This document shows positions 63,699 through 64,000 of a DNA stretch of 64,000 bases, one piece after another; position 1 is the first letter of the stretch; each line of letters starts with the position of its first letter. Source of the DNA: Gemmatimonas sp. (GTDB lineage: Bacteria > Gemmatimonadota > Gemmatimonadetes > Gemmatimonadales > Gemmatimonadaceae); NCBI GenBank assembly GCA_011390885.1, contig JAABRO010000033.1, positions 17,389 to 81,388 on the forward strand. The letters run 5' to 3'. Both the position numbers and the translations under genes were made by a program. The notes under the pieces are model-generated. The model worked only from the letters and a program-made list of their open reading frames with translations. It searched no databases and had not been told where the DNA came from.

Positions 63699-64000
63699 AT
63701 GGCGCCGTCACCCGACCGGGCGCATGGCCCGCAGTACCCCGCCGGCGCGCGACGCCAGCGGCTGCACGAGATCGTCTTCGAGGCGGAAACGCCAGCCGGC
63801 CGCGCCTTCGACCTCGTGCTGCTCGTGGCCATCGTCGCCAGCGTGGTGGTGGTGCTGTACGAGAGCGTACCGAGTGTGCGCGAGCGCTTTTTTCGCGAAC
63901 TCTATGTGCTCGAGTGGTTCTTCACGGGGCTGTTCACCGTGGAGTACGCGCTGCGGCTGTACGCGGTGCAACGGCCGCTCCGCTATGCGCGCAGCTTCTT
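63699..64000 (+). CDS. Voltage-gated ion channel family protein (5' part only)
   Basis: About 100 residues before the window ends. ATG at 63699. A 35-residue cytoplasmic N-terminus (HEIVFEAETPAGRAFD) leads into S1 (about 37-55, LVLLVAIVASVVVVLYES) and S2 (about 71-90, WFFTGLFTVEYALRLYAV), followed by QRPLRYARSFF. This is the start of the Kch-type potassium channel family in bacteria. The pore is not in view. Confidence 0.8.
   Translation, partial: MAPSPDRAHGPQYPAGARRQRLHEIVFEAETPAGRAFDLVLLVAIVASVVVVLYESVPSVRERFFRELYVLEWFFTGLFTVEYALRLYAVQRPLRYARSF

Overview
The window is a gene-dense piece of a very GC-rich, double-membraned bacterial chromosome. It carries a TonB-dependent receptor, several outer-membrane barrels, many lipoproteins and three-part transhydrogenase genes. 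Third positions are strongly GC-biased, GTG starts and ATGA/GTGA overlaps are common, and long antisense frames are everywhere. The mix of secreted hydrolases, TolB-like propellers, a PafA-like phosphatase and a copper lipoprotein points to Gemmatimonadota. That placement is inferred from gene content; no rRNA gene is present to prove it.

Layout. 1-2.4 kb: hisG-hisD on the minus strand behind a complete attenuator: promoter, leaderless histidine-rich leader peptide, antiterminator and terminator. 2.4-11.3 kb: a cupredoxin lipoprotein under a CRP-type operator, small membrane and GAF/HD proteins, ispG, three small barrel proteins and an FAD oxidoreductase. 11.3-16.6 kb: arginine genes, with argR and argH facing argC-argB-argD and ARG boxes over both -10 regions. 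17-24.5 kb: a secreted phosphatase, an Smr protein, an M28 peptidase, a ThiF-rhodanese protein, a lipase-like hydrolase and an epimerase, several of them translationally coupled. 24.6-27.7 kb: pntAA-pntAB-pntB. 28-35.3 kb: a seven-gene export cluster (three subunit-like proteins, a PapD-like chaperone, a 1142-residue outer-membrane barrel protein, a lipoprotein and one more exported protein) that resembles a divergent chaperone-usher system. 35.3-42 kb: an Fe(II)-trafficking protein, MarR with YceI, an SPFH protein, a TolB-like lipoprotein and a Ctp protease. 42-49.4 kb: a plasmid-type RepA, an SDR, a serine-biosynthesis operon that includes a D-2-hydroxyacid oxidase, and a MerR-type regulator. 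49.6-56.2 kb: an acyltransferase, a sigma-54-type two-component system with an extra receiver, a bipolar acidic/basic histone-like protein and a zinc-ribbon membrane protein. 56.3-64 kb: glutamine synthetase I-alpha, sensory and redox lipoproteins, a TonB receptor whose ribosome site lies in a hairpin, Mog, a Trm112-like protein and the start of an ion channel.

Two themes run across the window. Many start codons sit only 5-7 nt after a TAGCTT-like -10 box, which suggests widespread leaderless transcription. A dispersed palindromic repeat (consensus GCAGTTGAACCC...CTCGGGTCCG) occurs in seven copies, six of them as inverted pairs between genes. No tRNA, rRNA, CRISPR array or intact insertion sequence was seen.
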